Below, piece by piece: positions 43,050 to 51,566 of a DNA stretch of 64,000 nucleotides. Position numbers and translations under genes: made by a program. The first letter of the stretch is position 1. Each line of letters starts with the position of its first letter. A model generated the notes under the pieces. The model made no database searches, was not told the origin of the DNA, and worked only from the letters and a program-made list of their open reading frames with translations. This DNA comes from GCA-2705995 sp965661625 (GTDB lineage Bacteria; Bacteroidota; Bacteroidia; Flavobacteriales_G; Salibacteraceae). Location of the stretch: positions 1-64,000 of the forward strand of contig CBFIEM010000012.1 of the NCBI GenBank assembly GCA_965661625.1. The letters are read 5' to 3'.

Positions 43050-43057
43050 TACTTTTG
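43050..43057 (+). promoter_or_regulatory. Putative -7 element before cysQ
   Basis: TACTTTTG fits TAnnTTTG and ends 21 bases before the cysQ ATG. The -33 position is not convincing. It may drive the cysQ-permease-cysC-cysD-cysN operon. Confidence 0.4.
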
Positions 43058-43078
43058 CTGTTAATACGAACAAAGTCT

Positions 43079-43870
43079 ATGAACTTACTAGAGAATATTG
43101 ACGTAGCTATAGCAGCTGCTTTAAAAGCAGGGGATGAAATCTTGGCGGTATACGATTCTGAATTTGAAGTTGAATCAAAACAGGATGAATCACCATTGAC
43201 CGAAGCAGATAAGCGTGGACATGTAGCCATTGTCAATGAGTTGGCTGTGACGGACATACCTGTTTTGAGTGAAGAAGGGAAGTCAATACCCTTTAGTGAT
43301 CGTGCTGGATGGGATTATTTCTGGATGGTTGATCCGCTGGATGGAACAAAAGAGTTTGTGAAGCGGAATGGTGAGTTCACGGTGAATATAGCCTTAATCA
43401 ATAAAGGCAAATCAATAGCGGGTGTGGTTTATGTTCCGGTTTCAAAGGAACTTTATGTTGGAATTAAAGATCACGGTAGTTTTAAACTAAAAGTAGAAAA
43501 TGACACCGCAGATTGGGAGTCTTTGAAAACTGATGGTATAGCTTTACCGGAACCCATTGAGCGCCCTTACACGGTAGTTGGATCGAGATCACACAAATCA
43601 GCAGAAACCGAAGCGTTCATTGAAAGCGTTCAAAAAGAACGCGGAGAGGTTGAGATTCTGTCAAGAGGAAGTTCGCTAAAACTCTGTATGGTGGCTGAAG
43701 GTAGAGCTGATGCATATCCGCGGTATGCGCCTACCATGGAGTGGGATACTGCTGCAGGACATGCAGTGTGTACAGCTGCGGGCTTCCGCGTGCTGCAATA
43801 TCAAACGGAGCATGAAGTTGTTTATAATAAGGAGAACCTCCTGAATCCTTGGTTTCTGGTGATTAAATGA
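43079..43870 (+). CDS. cysQ: 3'(2'),5'-bisphosphate nucleotidase CysQ
   Basis: A 263-residue inositol-monophosphatase-fold enzyme that hydrolyses PAP to AMP, clearing the by-product of PAPS use. Motifs: SPLTEADKRGH, VLSEEGKSI (Glu metal ligand), WMVDPLDGTKEFVKRNGEFT (metal-binding DPLDGT), and the late PTMEWDTAAGHAV. The family-conserved order is complete. ATG at 43079 gives the standard N-terminus; a longer frame upstream runs through the -7-like element. It overlaps the next gene by 4 bases (ATGA), tying it to the sulfate-activation genes. Confidence 0.93.
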   Translation: MNLLENIDVAIAAALKAGDEILAVYDSEFEVESKQDESPLTEADKRGHVAIVNELAVTDIPVLSEEGKSIPFSDRAGWDYFWMVDPLDGTKEFVKRNGEFTVNIALINKGKSIAGVVYVPVSKELYVGIKDHGSFKLKVENDTADWESLKTDGIALPEPIERPYTVVGSRSHKSAETEAFIESVQKERGEVEILSRGSSLKLCMVAEGRADAYPRYAPTMEWDTAAGHAVCTAAGFRVLQYQTEHEVVYNKENLLNPWFLVIK

Positions 43871-45645
43871 TTCCAATTGAATTTCATAGTTGGACTGTAA
43901 TTGCAGCACTAGTAATTACCATTGTTGGCCTATTAATAGATAAGGTTAAGGCGTCGCTGGTCTTTTTACTTGTTGTTTTTGGCTTGATTTTACTCGATGT
44001 AATTTCTTTGGAGTCTTTTTTAATCAGCTTTGCCAACCCTTCGCTTATTGCAATTTTTTTATTGATTCTGATTACAGCGGGAGTGAATGAAAATTATGAT
44101 TTGGGAGCGATTTTCGAGCGACTCTTTGGAAATTCAAGCTCTCCTAAGTTGTTCTTATTAAGGATGACCTCAAGTGTTAGTTTGATGTCGAGTATGATGA
44201 ATAATACGCCAATCGTAGCGTTACTTACTCCATATGTTTATCAATGGGGGCGAAAGCATGAAATTTCGCCTTCCAAACTGCTTATCCCGCTATCGTATGC
44301 CGCAATATTGGGTGGCATGATGACGGTAATAGGCACCTCCACAAACCTAGTGCTGAATGGCTTTATTCGCTCTAGTGGAGGAGATTTACTGAACTTTTCA
44401 GATTTCTTTTTTCCAGGATTACTGGTGTCTGTTGGTGGAATTGTTTACCTGATTTTTTTCGGCTATCACTTGTTGCCAACTAACAATGATTTGTTGATTG
44501 ATGTGAAAGCACAATTGCGTGAATACGTAGTGGAAACTCAGGTTGAGCCTGAATCATCAATCATTGGAAAAACGATAAATGCAGCTAATTTACGTAACTT
44601 GAAAGGGGTGTACTTGGTGGAGATTCATCGCGGATCCTATCAGATAAGTCCCGTTTCACCAGATGAAATTATCCAAAGTGATGACCGCTTTTTATTTGCC
44701 GGAGATACGGAACAGATTATTCAATTAATTAATGCTAAGAACGGACTTAAACTTCCGAAAACTGAGCGCTTTAAATTAGGAGATGCCGTTGAACTTATTG
44801 AAACCGTTATTCCGGCTAATTCTGATTTAGCGGGAAAAACGTTAAAACAAAGTAATTTCCGCGAAAGATTTGATGCTGCCGTAGTCGCAATACACCGAAA
44901 TGGAGAGCGACTGAGTGGCAAGCTTGGGGAAATAACCTTAGCTTATGGTGATTTGCTGCTCTTAACAACAGGAAACAATTTTGGAACATTACTTAAAAGA
45001 ACCAAAGACCTTTATCAAGTGTCTTTTATCCAAAAGATGGAGCAAGGAGTTTCTTGGAAGAAGAAATTATTCTTGCTCATCACCGTGTTGACTGTTGGAG
45101 GAATGCTATTCAGGTATATTGATTTTGTTGTAGGGCTGATTGCCATTTTTGGAGCAATGATGCTGCTGAAAATGATGTCTACAGAATTGTTAAAGAAGAA
45201 CATTAACTTAGATCTGTTGGTTGTTTTGGGATGCGCTCTGACGTTAGGAACGGCCCTCATTGACGCAGGTGCAGCCGATTTAATTGCGACTGGATTTTTT
45301 GGTTGGATGGAACTTTTAGGTCCGCGCTGGGTTTTGGGTGGACTGTTTGTGATGACACTTATACTAACCAGCTTTGTTACAAATATTGCAGCTGTATCGA
45401 TAGCGTTTCCAATAGCTTTCGCTGTTGCTGCTCATTCGGGTGTTGATCCCAACGCGTACTACCTGTCTATCGCATTTGCTGCATCTGCAGCATTTTTGAC
45501 CCCGGTGAGTTATCAGACCAACCTCATGATTTATGGTCCAGGAAATTATAAGTTCATGGATTTTATTCGTGTAGGATGGCCGCTTACGGTGATATACTCT
45601 GTAATCGTATTAGTTTACCTAAATTGGATGTACTTTTCAAATTGA
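43867..45645 (+). CDS. SLC13/DASS family permease with TrkA-C domains (probable sulfate transporter)
   Basis: A 592-residue membrane transporter. Membrane helices fill residues 1-200 and 390-592, with two RCK/TrkA-C regulatory domains between them (about 215-385: IGKTINAANLRNLKGVYLVE, LAGKTLKQSNFRERFDAAVV). The paired SLC13 signatures are visible: SMMNNTPIVALLTPYV with GTSTNLVLNGF, and FVTNIAAVSIAFPIAF with LTPVSYQTNLMIYGPG. Position between cysQ and cysC makes sulfate the most likely substrate. It overlaps cysQ by 4 bases and cysC by 1 (TGATG). No cysTWA-type ABC importer is seen. Confidence 0.9.
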   Translation: MIPIEFHSWTVIAALVITIVGLLIDKVKASLVFLLVVFGLILLDVISLESFLISFANPSLIAIFLLILITAGVNENYDLGAIFERLFGNSSSPKLFLLRMTSSVSLMSSMMNNTPIVALLTPYVYQWGRKHEISPSKLLIPLSYAAILGGMMTVIGTSTNLVLNGFIRSSGGDLLNFSDFFFPGLLVSVGGIVYLIFFGYHLLPTNNDLLIDVKAQLREYVVETQVEPESSIIGKTINAANLRNLKGVYLVEIHRGSYQISPVSPDEIIQSDDRFLFAGDTEQIIQLINAKNGLKLPKTERFKLGDAVELIETVIPANSDLAGKTLKQSNFRERFDAAVVAIHRNGERLSGKLGEITLAYGDLLLLTTGNNFGTLLKRTKDLYQVSFIQKMEQGVSWKKKLFLLITVLTVGGMLFRYIDFVVGLIAIFGAMMLLKMMSTELLKKNINLDLLVVLGCALTLGTALIDAGAADLIATGFFGWMELLGPRWVLGGLFVMTLILTSFVTNIAAVSIAFPIAFAVAAHSGVDPNAYYLSIAFAASAAFLTPVSYQTNLMIYGPGNYKFMDFIRVGWPLTVIYSVIVLVYLNWMYFSN

Positions 45646-46250
45646 TGAAAGAAAAACTACACATTATACCTCATAGTCACGCCATTAAAATGGGTGATCG
45701 AAATCGTCTTCAAGGAAATAGAAGCTTAGCCATTTGGTTTACGGGTTTGTCTGGCTCAGGTAAAAGCACACTAGCTAATGGGCTTGAACGGAGGCTTTTT
45801 GAAGCAGGCTTGCATACCTACATTTTAGACGGCGACAACGTGCGTTCTGGCTTAAATTCAGACCTTGATTTTTCAGATTCGGGAAGGGTAGAAAACATTC
45901 GACGCATTGCCGAGGTTGCAAACCTATTTGTTGACGCAGGTGTTGTAGTGCTCTCTGCGTTTATCTCTCCTTTTGCTAAGGATAGGGAACGCGTTAAAAA
46001 TACAGTTGGAAGTGATCAGTTCGTTGAAGTATTCGTCGACTGCCCCATTGAGGTGTGTGAAGCACGCGATGTGAAGGGACTCTATAAAAAAGCAAGAGCA
46101 GGTGAAATTTCAAATTTTACGGGAATCTCATCCCCTTTTGAGGAGCCCGAAAACCCCGATGTTCATGTGAATACAGACACAGATTCTTTAGAACGTTGCA
46201 TTGATCAAGTTTTCAATAAGATCAAACCATTACTTACGGATAAAAAATAG
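45645..46250 (+). CDS. cysC: Adenylylsulfate (APS) kinase
   Basis: A 201-residue kinase that phosphorylates adenosine 5'-phosphosulfate to PAPS. Motifs: IWFTGLSGSGKSTLANGL (P-loop), LDGDNVRSGLN, FSDSGRVENIRRIAEVA, VLSAFISPFAKDRE and FVDCPIEVCEARDVKGLYKKARAGEI. The ATG overlaps the permease stop. It is separate from CysN rather than fused, as in many Bacteroidota. With no sulfotransferase in this operon and no reductase nearby, its product may be used for sulfation elsewhere. Confidence 0.96.
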   Translation: MKEKLHIIPHSHAIKMGDRNRLQGNRSLAIWFTGLSGSGKSTLANGLERRLFEAGLHTYILDGDNVRSGLNSDLDFSDSGRVENIRRIAEVANLFVDAGVVVLSAFISPFAKDRERVKNTVGSDQFVEVFVDCPIEVCEARDVKGLYKKARAGEISNFTGISSPFEEPENPDVHVNTDTDSLERCIDQVFNKIKPLLTDKK

Positions 46251-46307
46251 TTAAGAAGCGTTTTACGCCAATTTGGATTGGCTAATTTTGAAGCAGAAAT
46301 AGACATT

Positions 46308-47213
46308 ATGGAAAGTTATAATTTGAGGCACTTAGATGAACTTGAAGCGGAATCAATCTACGTTTTGAGAGAAGTGTTTGCGCAGTTTGAGAATCCAGTT
46401 ATTTTGTTTTCTGGTGGAAAGGATTCAATTGTTGTGACTCACCTTGCAGAAAAAGCATTTTATCCTGCGAAAATTCCTTTTCCCCTAATGCACGTGGATA
46501 CCGGACATAATTTTCCAGAAACCATGGCATTTCGCGATAACCTGGTTGAAAAGATGGGGGCGAAATTAATCGTAGGATCTGTTCAGGGTTCGATAGATAA
46601 AGGACGTGTACAGGAAGAGCATGGGATGAATGCATCGCGAAATGCATTGCAAACAACTACACTTCTTGATACCATAGAAGAGAATCAGATTGATTGTGCA
46701 ATTGGTGGTGCTAGAAGAGACGAGGAAAAAGCACGAGCAAAAGAGAGGTTCTTTTCTCATCGTGATGATTTTGGTCAATGGGACCCGAAACACCAACGCC
46801 CTGAGCTTTGGAACTTGTTCAACGGTAGGAAAAATATGGGAGAACATTTCAGGGTTTTCCCCATTTCTAATTGGACCGAAATGGATGTTTGGCAATATAT
46901 TCTCAAAGAGAAAATCGATATTCCATCGCTTTACATTGCCCATGATCGAGATGTGATTCGTCGAAATGATACGTGGATTCCAATGTCTGAACATATTGAA
47001 TTACGCGAAGGCGAGGAGGTCGTTAATAAGCGAATTCGGTTCAGAACGTTAGGAGATATTACCATTACTGGTGGTGAAGAATCAGAAGCGGATACACTGG
47101 AAAAAATTGTACAAGAAGTAGCAGCTGCTCGTCAAACAGAACGCGGAAATCGCGCAGACGATAAACGTTCTGAAACGAGCATGGAAGACCGCAAAAAGCA
47201 AGGGTATTTTTAA
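46308..47213 (+). CDS. cysD: Sulfate adenylyltransferase subunit 2
   Basis: A 301-residue PP-loop ATP pyrophosphatase, the catalytic subunit of ATP sulfurylase, which joins sulfate to ATP to form APS. Motifs: HLDELEAESIYVLREV, VILFSGGKDSIVVTHLAEKAF, PLMHVDTGHNFPE, GGARRDEEKARAKERFFSHRD, NLFNGRKNMGEHFRVFPISN split, and the terminal SMEDRKKQGYF. I start at ATG 46308, which matches the family N-terminus. cysN follows after 20 bases. Confidence 0.97.
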   Translation: MESYNLRHLDELEAESIYVLREVFAQFENPVILFSGGKDSIVVTHLAEKAFYPAKIPFPLMHVDTGHNFPETMAFRDNLVEKMGAKLIVGSVQGSIDKGRVQEEHGMNASRNALQTTTLLDTIEENQIDCAIGGARRDEEKARAKERFFSHRDDFGQWDPKHQRPELWNLFNGRKNMGEHFRVFPISNWTEMDVWQYILKEKIDIPSLYIAHDRDVIRRNDTWIPMSEHIELREGEEVVNKRIRFRTLGDITITGGEESEADTLEKIVQEVAAARQTERGNRADDKRSETSMEDRKKQGYF

Positions 47214-47233
47214 TAGGAAAGAAGAATAGAATT

Positions 47234-48499
47234 ATGAGCTCATATTTAGATATGGAATTATTGCGGTTTACAACTGCAGGAAGTGTAGATGACGGTAAGT
47301 CTACGTTGATTGGTCGACTTCTTTTCGATTCGAAATCAATCTTTGAGGATCAAATGGAAGCAATTCGTAAAACTAGCAACCGTAAAGGGCTAGATCATAC
47401 TGAATTGGCATTGCTAACGGATGGTTTGAAAGACGAAAGGGAGCAAGGAATTACAATTGATGTTGCCTACCGGTATTTTGCTACACCAAAACGTAAGTTT
47501 ATCATTGCTGATACTCCCGGTCATATTCAGTATACACGAAATATGGTTACCGGTGCATCAACAGCAAGTTTAGCACTTATTCTTGTAGATGTTCGAAAAG
47601 GAGTAGTGGAACAAACATGCCGTCACTCATTTATAGCGTCGTTGCTCCAAATTCCGCACGTACTGGTATGTATAAACAAGATGGACCTCGTTGACTATAG
47701 TGAAGAGGCCTACTACAAAGTTGTTGAGCAATACAAACAGTTTGCTTCAAAGCTAGACGTGAAAGACGTTCGCTTCGTGCCAATTTCTGCCTTGCATGGT
47801 GATAATGTAGTTAACCGATCTGAACACATGCCTTGGTACGAAGGAAGTACGGTTTTGAATACATTGGAAAACATTCACATAGGATCAGATGAGAATCACA
47901 TTGACTGTAGATTCCCTGTTCAAACAGTTATTCGTCCGCACTCTGATGAGTACCATGATTACAGAGGATATGCCGGTAGAATTGCTGGTGGAATTTTTAA
48001 GCAAGGAGACGAAGTAGTTGTTCTTCCTTCTGGATTAACCAGCAAGATTAAATCTATTGATACCCTAAACGGGCCATTGGAAAAAGCTTTCGCTCCTATG
48101 TCAATTTCAATGACCTTGGAAGATGATATTGATGTTTCGCGTGGAGATATGATTGTGCGTGAGAATAATCAGCCCGAAGCAAACCAGGATATTGAAATCA
48201 TGATGTGCTGGTTAAATAATGACCCTCCCAAGCCTCGAGCTAAATACATTGTTCGACATACATCAAATGAGGCTCGCAGTATCATTAAAGAAATCAAGTA
48301 TAAAGTAGATATCAATACGCTTCACCGCAATGAAGAGGACTTGAACATTGAGAAGAATGATATTGCACGGGTATTGCTTCGCACAACAAAACCGCTCTTA
48401 ATTGATTCTTACAGAAGGAACCGCAACACAGGAAGTTTGATCTTAATTGATGAATCAACAAACGAAACGGTAGCTGCAGGAATGATTATTGAACGCTAA
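47234..48499 (+). CDS. cysN: Sulfate adenylyltransferase subunit 1 (GTPase)
   Basis: A 421-residue EF-Tu-like GTPase that drives APS formation by CysD. G1 GSVDDGKSTLIGRLL, switch I EREQGITIDVAYRYF, G3 DTPGHIQYTRNM, G4 NKMDLVD and G5-like PISALHGDN are all present, followed by beta-barrel domains 2 and 3 to residue 421. There is no C-terminal APS kinase fusion (that is the separate cysC). A terminator follows at 48520, closing the cysQ-permease-cysC-cysD-cysN array. Confidence 0.97.
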   Translation: MSSYLDMELLRFTTAGSVDDGKSTLIGRLLFDSKSIFEDQMEAIRKTSNRKGLDHTELALLTDGLKDEREQGITIDVAYRYFATPKRKFIIADTPGHIQYTRNMVTGASTASLALILVDVRKGVVEQTCRHSFIASLLQIPHVLVCINKMDLVDYSEEAYYKVVEQYKQFASKLDVKDVRFVPISALHGDNVVNRSEHMPWYEGSTVLNTLENIHIGSDENHIDCRFPVQTVIRPHSDEYHDYRGYAGRIAGGIFKQGDEVVVLPSGLTSKIKSIDTLNGPLEKAFAPMSISMTLEDDIDVSRGDMIVRENNQPEANQDIEIMMCWLNNDPPKPRAKYIVRHTSNEARSIIKEIKYKVDINTLHRNEEDLNIEKNDIARVLLRTTKPLLIDSYRRNRNTGSLILIDESTNETVAAGMIIER

Positions 48500-48519
48500 T
48501 AGCAACACTACTCATAGTG

Positions 48520-48549
48520 AAAAGCCGGAATTTTATTCTGGCTTTTTTT
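48520..48549 (+). terminator. Terminator of the cys operon
   Basis: AAAAGCCGGAA pairs with TTCTGGCTTTT (one G-T pair) around a 5-base T-rich loop and runs into seven T residues. It overlaps the 3' end of the convergent menE and, with A residues upstream, may work in both directions. Confidence 0.85.
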
Positions 48550-49549
48550 GTGCCTGCTCAAAGGTGACTTTTCGCTTAATTTTACCGGAGGATGTGCGTT
48601 GAAACGAGTGTGTGAAAAAGATTGAACGTGGTTTTAAATAGGGTGAGCTTAGTCCACTGAATAGTTCATCAAAGTCAGTTTTGGCGTAGCTTTTTTCGGA
48701 GCTCTCTATGACAAGGGAAACTGATTCACCCAATGTGTCGTGCTGTGCTCCAAAAATGAAAAAATCGTCCTCAATTAACGGCGCTAAGTAATCTTCGATT
48801 TCTTCCGGAAATACCTTAATTCCTCCGGAGTTGATGACATTGTCGTAGCGTCCCTTAAATGCAAAGACCTGGTCATTTTTCAAGGTTACAATATCGTTCG
48901 TTGTAAGTGACTCCACTCCAAGAGATGGCGCACTTATGATCAAACAATCACGAGAGTCAGTTGAGAAAGTAATACCTGGAAGTCCCTTGAATAAAGGTTC
49001 TCTGCTGAGGTCCCTTATCGCTACATGTGTTATTGTTTCGGTCATGCCATAAGTTGTGTAAACCTTATTGGCGTGTTTGATCAACTCTTTTTCTTGTGAT
49101 TTTGGTAGTACACCACCGCCAATAATAAGTTTAGCAATGCGGTTAATTTCGGGTAAAGAAGATATCGCCTGATGGGGAACCATTGCTGCAAAGTCGAACA
49201 TGCTATTGTGCGCTGCAATGGGACGAGCTTGAGGCTCAACACAAGTAAGGATGAGCTCTCCAATGATTGCACGAACAATCATTAATTTACCTGCAATGTA
49301 GTTAGGGCTCAAGCATAAAAGGGCAGAGTCGCCTGGTGAAAGTTTGAAATAGGCCAAAGTTTTTGATGCACTATTGCCAACATACGCTTTTTTTAATGCG
49401 ATCTGTTTTGGTTTTCCAGTACTTCCAGACGTCCGTGCTAGGATGAAGTCATCTTCATTACGCCATTCCTCAATGAAGCTAATCACTTCTCGCTCAAAGT
49501 CAGATTTTGGTTGAAGTTTTTCAGTTGAATATGGTGGCTGAAGAATCAT
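48533..49549 (-). CDS. menE: o-Succinylbenzoate-CoA ligase, short form (MenE)
   Basis: A 338-residue adenylate-forming enzyme that activates o-succinylbenzoate with ATP and CoA in menaquinone synthesis. ILARTSGSTGKPKQIALKKA is the AMP-binding P-loop, followed by KVYTTYGMTETITHVA, FAFKGRYDNVINSGGIKVFPEEIE, and the catalytic lysine region RTSSGKIKRKV. It is about 110 residues shorter than the E. coli enzyme, with the reduction in the N-terminal domain, as I have seen described for Bacteroidota MenE. It overlaps menC by 4 bases and is last in menA-menC-menE. Confidence 0.9.
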   Translation of the reverse strand: MILQPPYSTEKLQPKSDFEREVISFIEEWRNEDDFILARTSGSTGKPKQIALKKAYVGNSASKTLAYFKLSPGDSALLCLSPNYIAGKLMIVRAIIGELILTCVEPQARPIAAHNSMFDFAAMVPHQAISSLPEINRIAKLIIGGGVLPKSQEKELIKHANKVYTTYGMTETITHVAIRDLSREPLFKGLPGITFSTDSRDCLIISAPSLGVESLTTNDIVTLKNDQVFAFKGRYDNVINSGGIKVFPEEIEDYLAPLIEDDFFIFGAQHDTLGESVSLVIESSEKSYAKTDFDELFSGLSSPYLKPRSIFFTHSFQRTSSGKIKRKVTFEQAQKKPE

Positions 49550-50574
49550 GAGAAGTACCTCCGGTGAAGGTGTCCTTGTTCGATGTGTAAAGGTGCTTGT
49601 AGGTTATTGATAAATAAGCCGCCAGTGCCAAGCCCTTGGGGAATGGAGATGTCTTTTTCTGCTGCATACTGTGCAATGGCATCAAGTCCAATATTACTTT
49701 CTAAAGCACTAGTAATCCAATAGGGTATGCCTAAGTTTTCTGCAGAGGAAATCCACTCATCAGTACCTGTGAATCCACCAATGAAACTCGGTTTTAAAAT
49801 AACAAATTGGGGCTTAATGTCTTCCAACAGCTTCGCTTTAAGCGTTCCATCAAAAACACCAATCAACTCTTCATCCAAAGCAATAGGTAAAGGTGTCTTT
49901 TCGCAAAGACGAGCCATATGCGTATGTTGTCCAGGTTTAATTGGTTGCTCAATTGAATGGATGTCGTAGCCCGCTAATTTTTCAAGTTTCTCCAGTGCAT
50001 TGTTCAAACTGAATGCTCCATTAGCATCAACGCGCAATTCAATTTCGTTCTTGGAAAAATGATTGCGAATATGTCTAATACAAGCTAGCTCTTCTTCAAA
50101 ATCAATTGCTCCAATTTTCATTTTTATGCAGTTGAATCCAGCCTTAATCTTTGATTCAATTTGGTGGAGCATTTGGGTTTTAGACCCCATCCAGATTAGG
50201 CCGTTTATTGATATGGGCTGATTTCCATAGGTGAAGTCATTTTTAAAGTAAAGCCTTTTTCCACCATGCTTTAAATCTAACAATGCCATTTCAATCCCTG
50301 CCTGAATGCTAGGCCACGCTTTTAGGCGATTGAGCAAATTGCTTGGATGTTCAAACTCTTCGGGCTGGATTGATGTGATTATCTGTTGGTAATTCGGACG
50401 ATCATCTGCACTTAGTCCCTGCAATAGTCCGCACTCACCAACTCCAACAACCTCAGGGCTATTCGTTTCCCAAAGCTCAATAAACCAGGAGGTCTTAGTC
50501 GTCAAAATCCCACGGGAAGTTCCACTTGGTTTTTTAAAACGGAGTTGATAGGGGTATGTCTTGAGTGAATACAT
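49546..50574 (-). CDS. menC: o-Succinylbenzoate synthase (MenC)
   Basis: A 342-residue enolase-superfamily enzyme dehydrating SHCHC to o-succinylbenzoate. The N-terminal capping domain has RFKKPSGTSRGILTTKTSW; the barrel has FNCIKMKIGAIDFEEEL (catalytic KxK), LRVDANGAF and SIEQPIKPG (metal ligands), ALDEELIG, and FVILKPSFIGGF with the second catalytic Lys. Its start shares one base with the end of menA, so translation is coupled. Confidence 0.92.
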   Translation of the reverse strand: MYSLKTYPYQLRFKKPSGTSRGILTTKTSWFIELWETNSPEVVGVGECGLLQGLSADDRPNYQQIITSIQPEEFEHPSNLLNRLKAWPSIQAGIEMALLDLKHGGKRLYFKNDFTYGNQPISINGLIWMGSKTQMLHQIESKIKAGFNCIKMKIGAIDFEEELACIRHIRNHFSKNEIELRVDANGAFSLNNALEKLEKLAGYDIHSIEQPIKPGQHTHMARLCEKTPLPIALDEELIGVFDGTLKAKLLEDIKPQFVILKPSFIGGFTGTDEWISSAENLGIPYWITSALESNIGLDAIAQYAAEKDISIPQGLGTGGLFINNLQAPLHIEQGHLHRRYFS

Positions 50575-51470
50575 CAGATAAAAGTTCCAAATCCAAATAA
50601 CAGGGAAAAGAGAAAGGTTGTTAATGCTAATTTCTTCAACATCGGGTCAAGATCTTGAGGTGTTTTTGCGCGATGTGTTTGAATAAGTTGGGCGATAATC
50701 AACGGAGCAGTTAGGAATGCTAACAAAGCTCCTGGCTCAACAAGCAATCCGTATGCTAAACAACAAACCAAGGGAGCGATGAGTAATACATCGTGGTAGA
50801 TTAAGGACCTTTGTTTTCCTAAACGAACAGCGACAGTAATTTTCCCCGATTTGGCATCAGTTTCGCGATCACGCATGTTATTTAAATTGAGCACACCTAC
50901 CGACAATAACCCAACAGCAACGGCTGGTAATATCAAAGCTTCTTGCAGTTGATGGTGATGTAAATAGAACGTACCAAGCACACCTACCAAACCGAAAAAT
51001 ATAAAAACGAAAAGATCCCCCAACCCGCGGTAACCATAAGCTGATTTTCCTACAGTGTATTTTACAGAAGCTGCTATGGAGCCAATACCGAGTCCTAGAA
51101 ACAGCCAGGTTGATAAACCAATAGTTGGAAATGCTGCTAAAACAAGTGTAATTCCACTTGCTAATGCCAATATGCCAACGATAAACATCATGTTTAGCAT
51201 GGCAGTTGGTGTTATTATTCCGCGTTGTAGCGCTCGCTCTGGACCAATACGTGTAGAATTGTCTGTTCCTTTTACACCATCACCATAGTCGTTTGCCAAG
51301 TTGCTAAGCACTTGGAGCAGTAGTGTAGTGACCAACGCTAAAAGTGCAATATCCCATCGGTAGTCAGGGTCGTGCAAGAGGGTGTTTCCAAGGATAATAC
51401 TGCTAAACGCAAGGGGTGACGTGCGCAACCGAAAGGCATTAACCCATTCAGATAACATTGTTTTTGGCAT
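50574..51470 (-). CDS. menA: 1,4-Dihydroxy-2-naphthoate polyprenyltransferase (MenA)
   Basis: A 298-residue UbiA-type membrane prenyltransferase that attaches the polyprenyl chain to dihydroxynaphthoate. The first Asp-rich motif is in SNLANDYGDGVKGTDN (NDxxDxxxD type) and the second is NNMRDRETDAKSGKITVAVRLG. Eight or nine hydrophobic helices cover the protein (LLALVTTLLLQVLSNL, MMFIVGILALASGITLVL, LLIAPLVCCLAYGLLV). It heads menA-menC-menE. A -7-like element (TATATTTG on the minus strand, 51475-51482) ends 4 bases before its ATG. Confidence 0.94.
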   Translation of the reverse strand: MPKTMLSEWVNAFRLRTSPLAFSSIILGNTLLHDPDYRWDIALLALVTTLLLQVLSNLANDYGDGVKGTDNSTRIGPERALQRGIITPTAMLNMMFIVGILALASGITLVLAAFPTIGLSTWLFLGLGIGSIAASVKYTVGKSAYGYRGLGDLFVFIFFGLVGVLGTFYLHHHQLQEALILPAVAVGLLSVGVLNLNNMRDRETDAKSGKITVAVRLGKQRSLIYHDVLLIAPLVCCLAYGLLVEPGALLAFLTAPLIIAQLIQTHRAKTPQDLDPMLKKLALTTFLFSLLFGFGTFI

Positions 51471-51516
51471 AAGGCAAATATAACATAGGATTGAACGGAT
51501 AGTTGAGTTAAAATGA

Positions 51517-51553
51517 CTTGAAAATTGAAGTAGTTCAGTTAAATTTGAACTAC
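51517..51553 (+). promoter_or_regulatory. Promoter of the NADH dehydrogenase gene with an overlapping palindrome
   Basis: CTTG (51517-51520) and TAAATTTG (51540-51547) are 19 bases apart, one mismatch from the Bacteroidota consensus. A perfect inverted repeat, GTAGTTCA-N8-TGAACTAC (51530-51553), covers the -7 element. It looks like an operator for a dimeric regulator, though a hairpin in the leader is also possible. Confidence 0.65.
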
Positions 51554-51566
51554 ATAAAATGACTCA

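Noticed and set aside
46566..46994. 142-residue minus-strand frame inside cysD
   Set aside because: It is fully contained in the strongly conserved cysD coding sequence and shows no domain or start signal.
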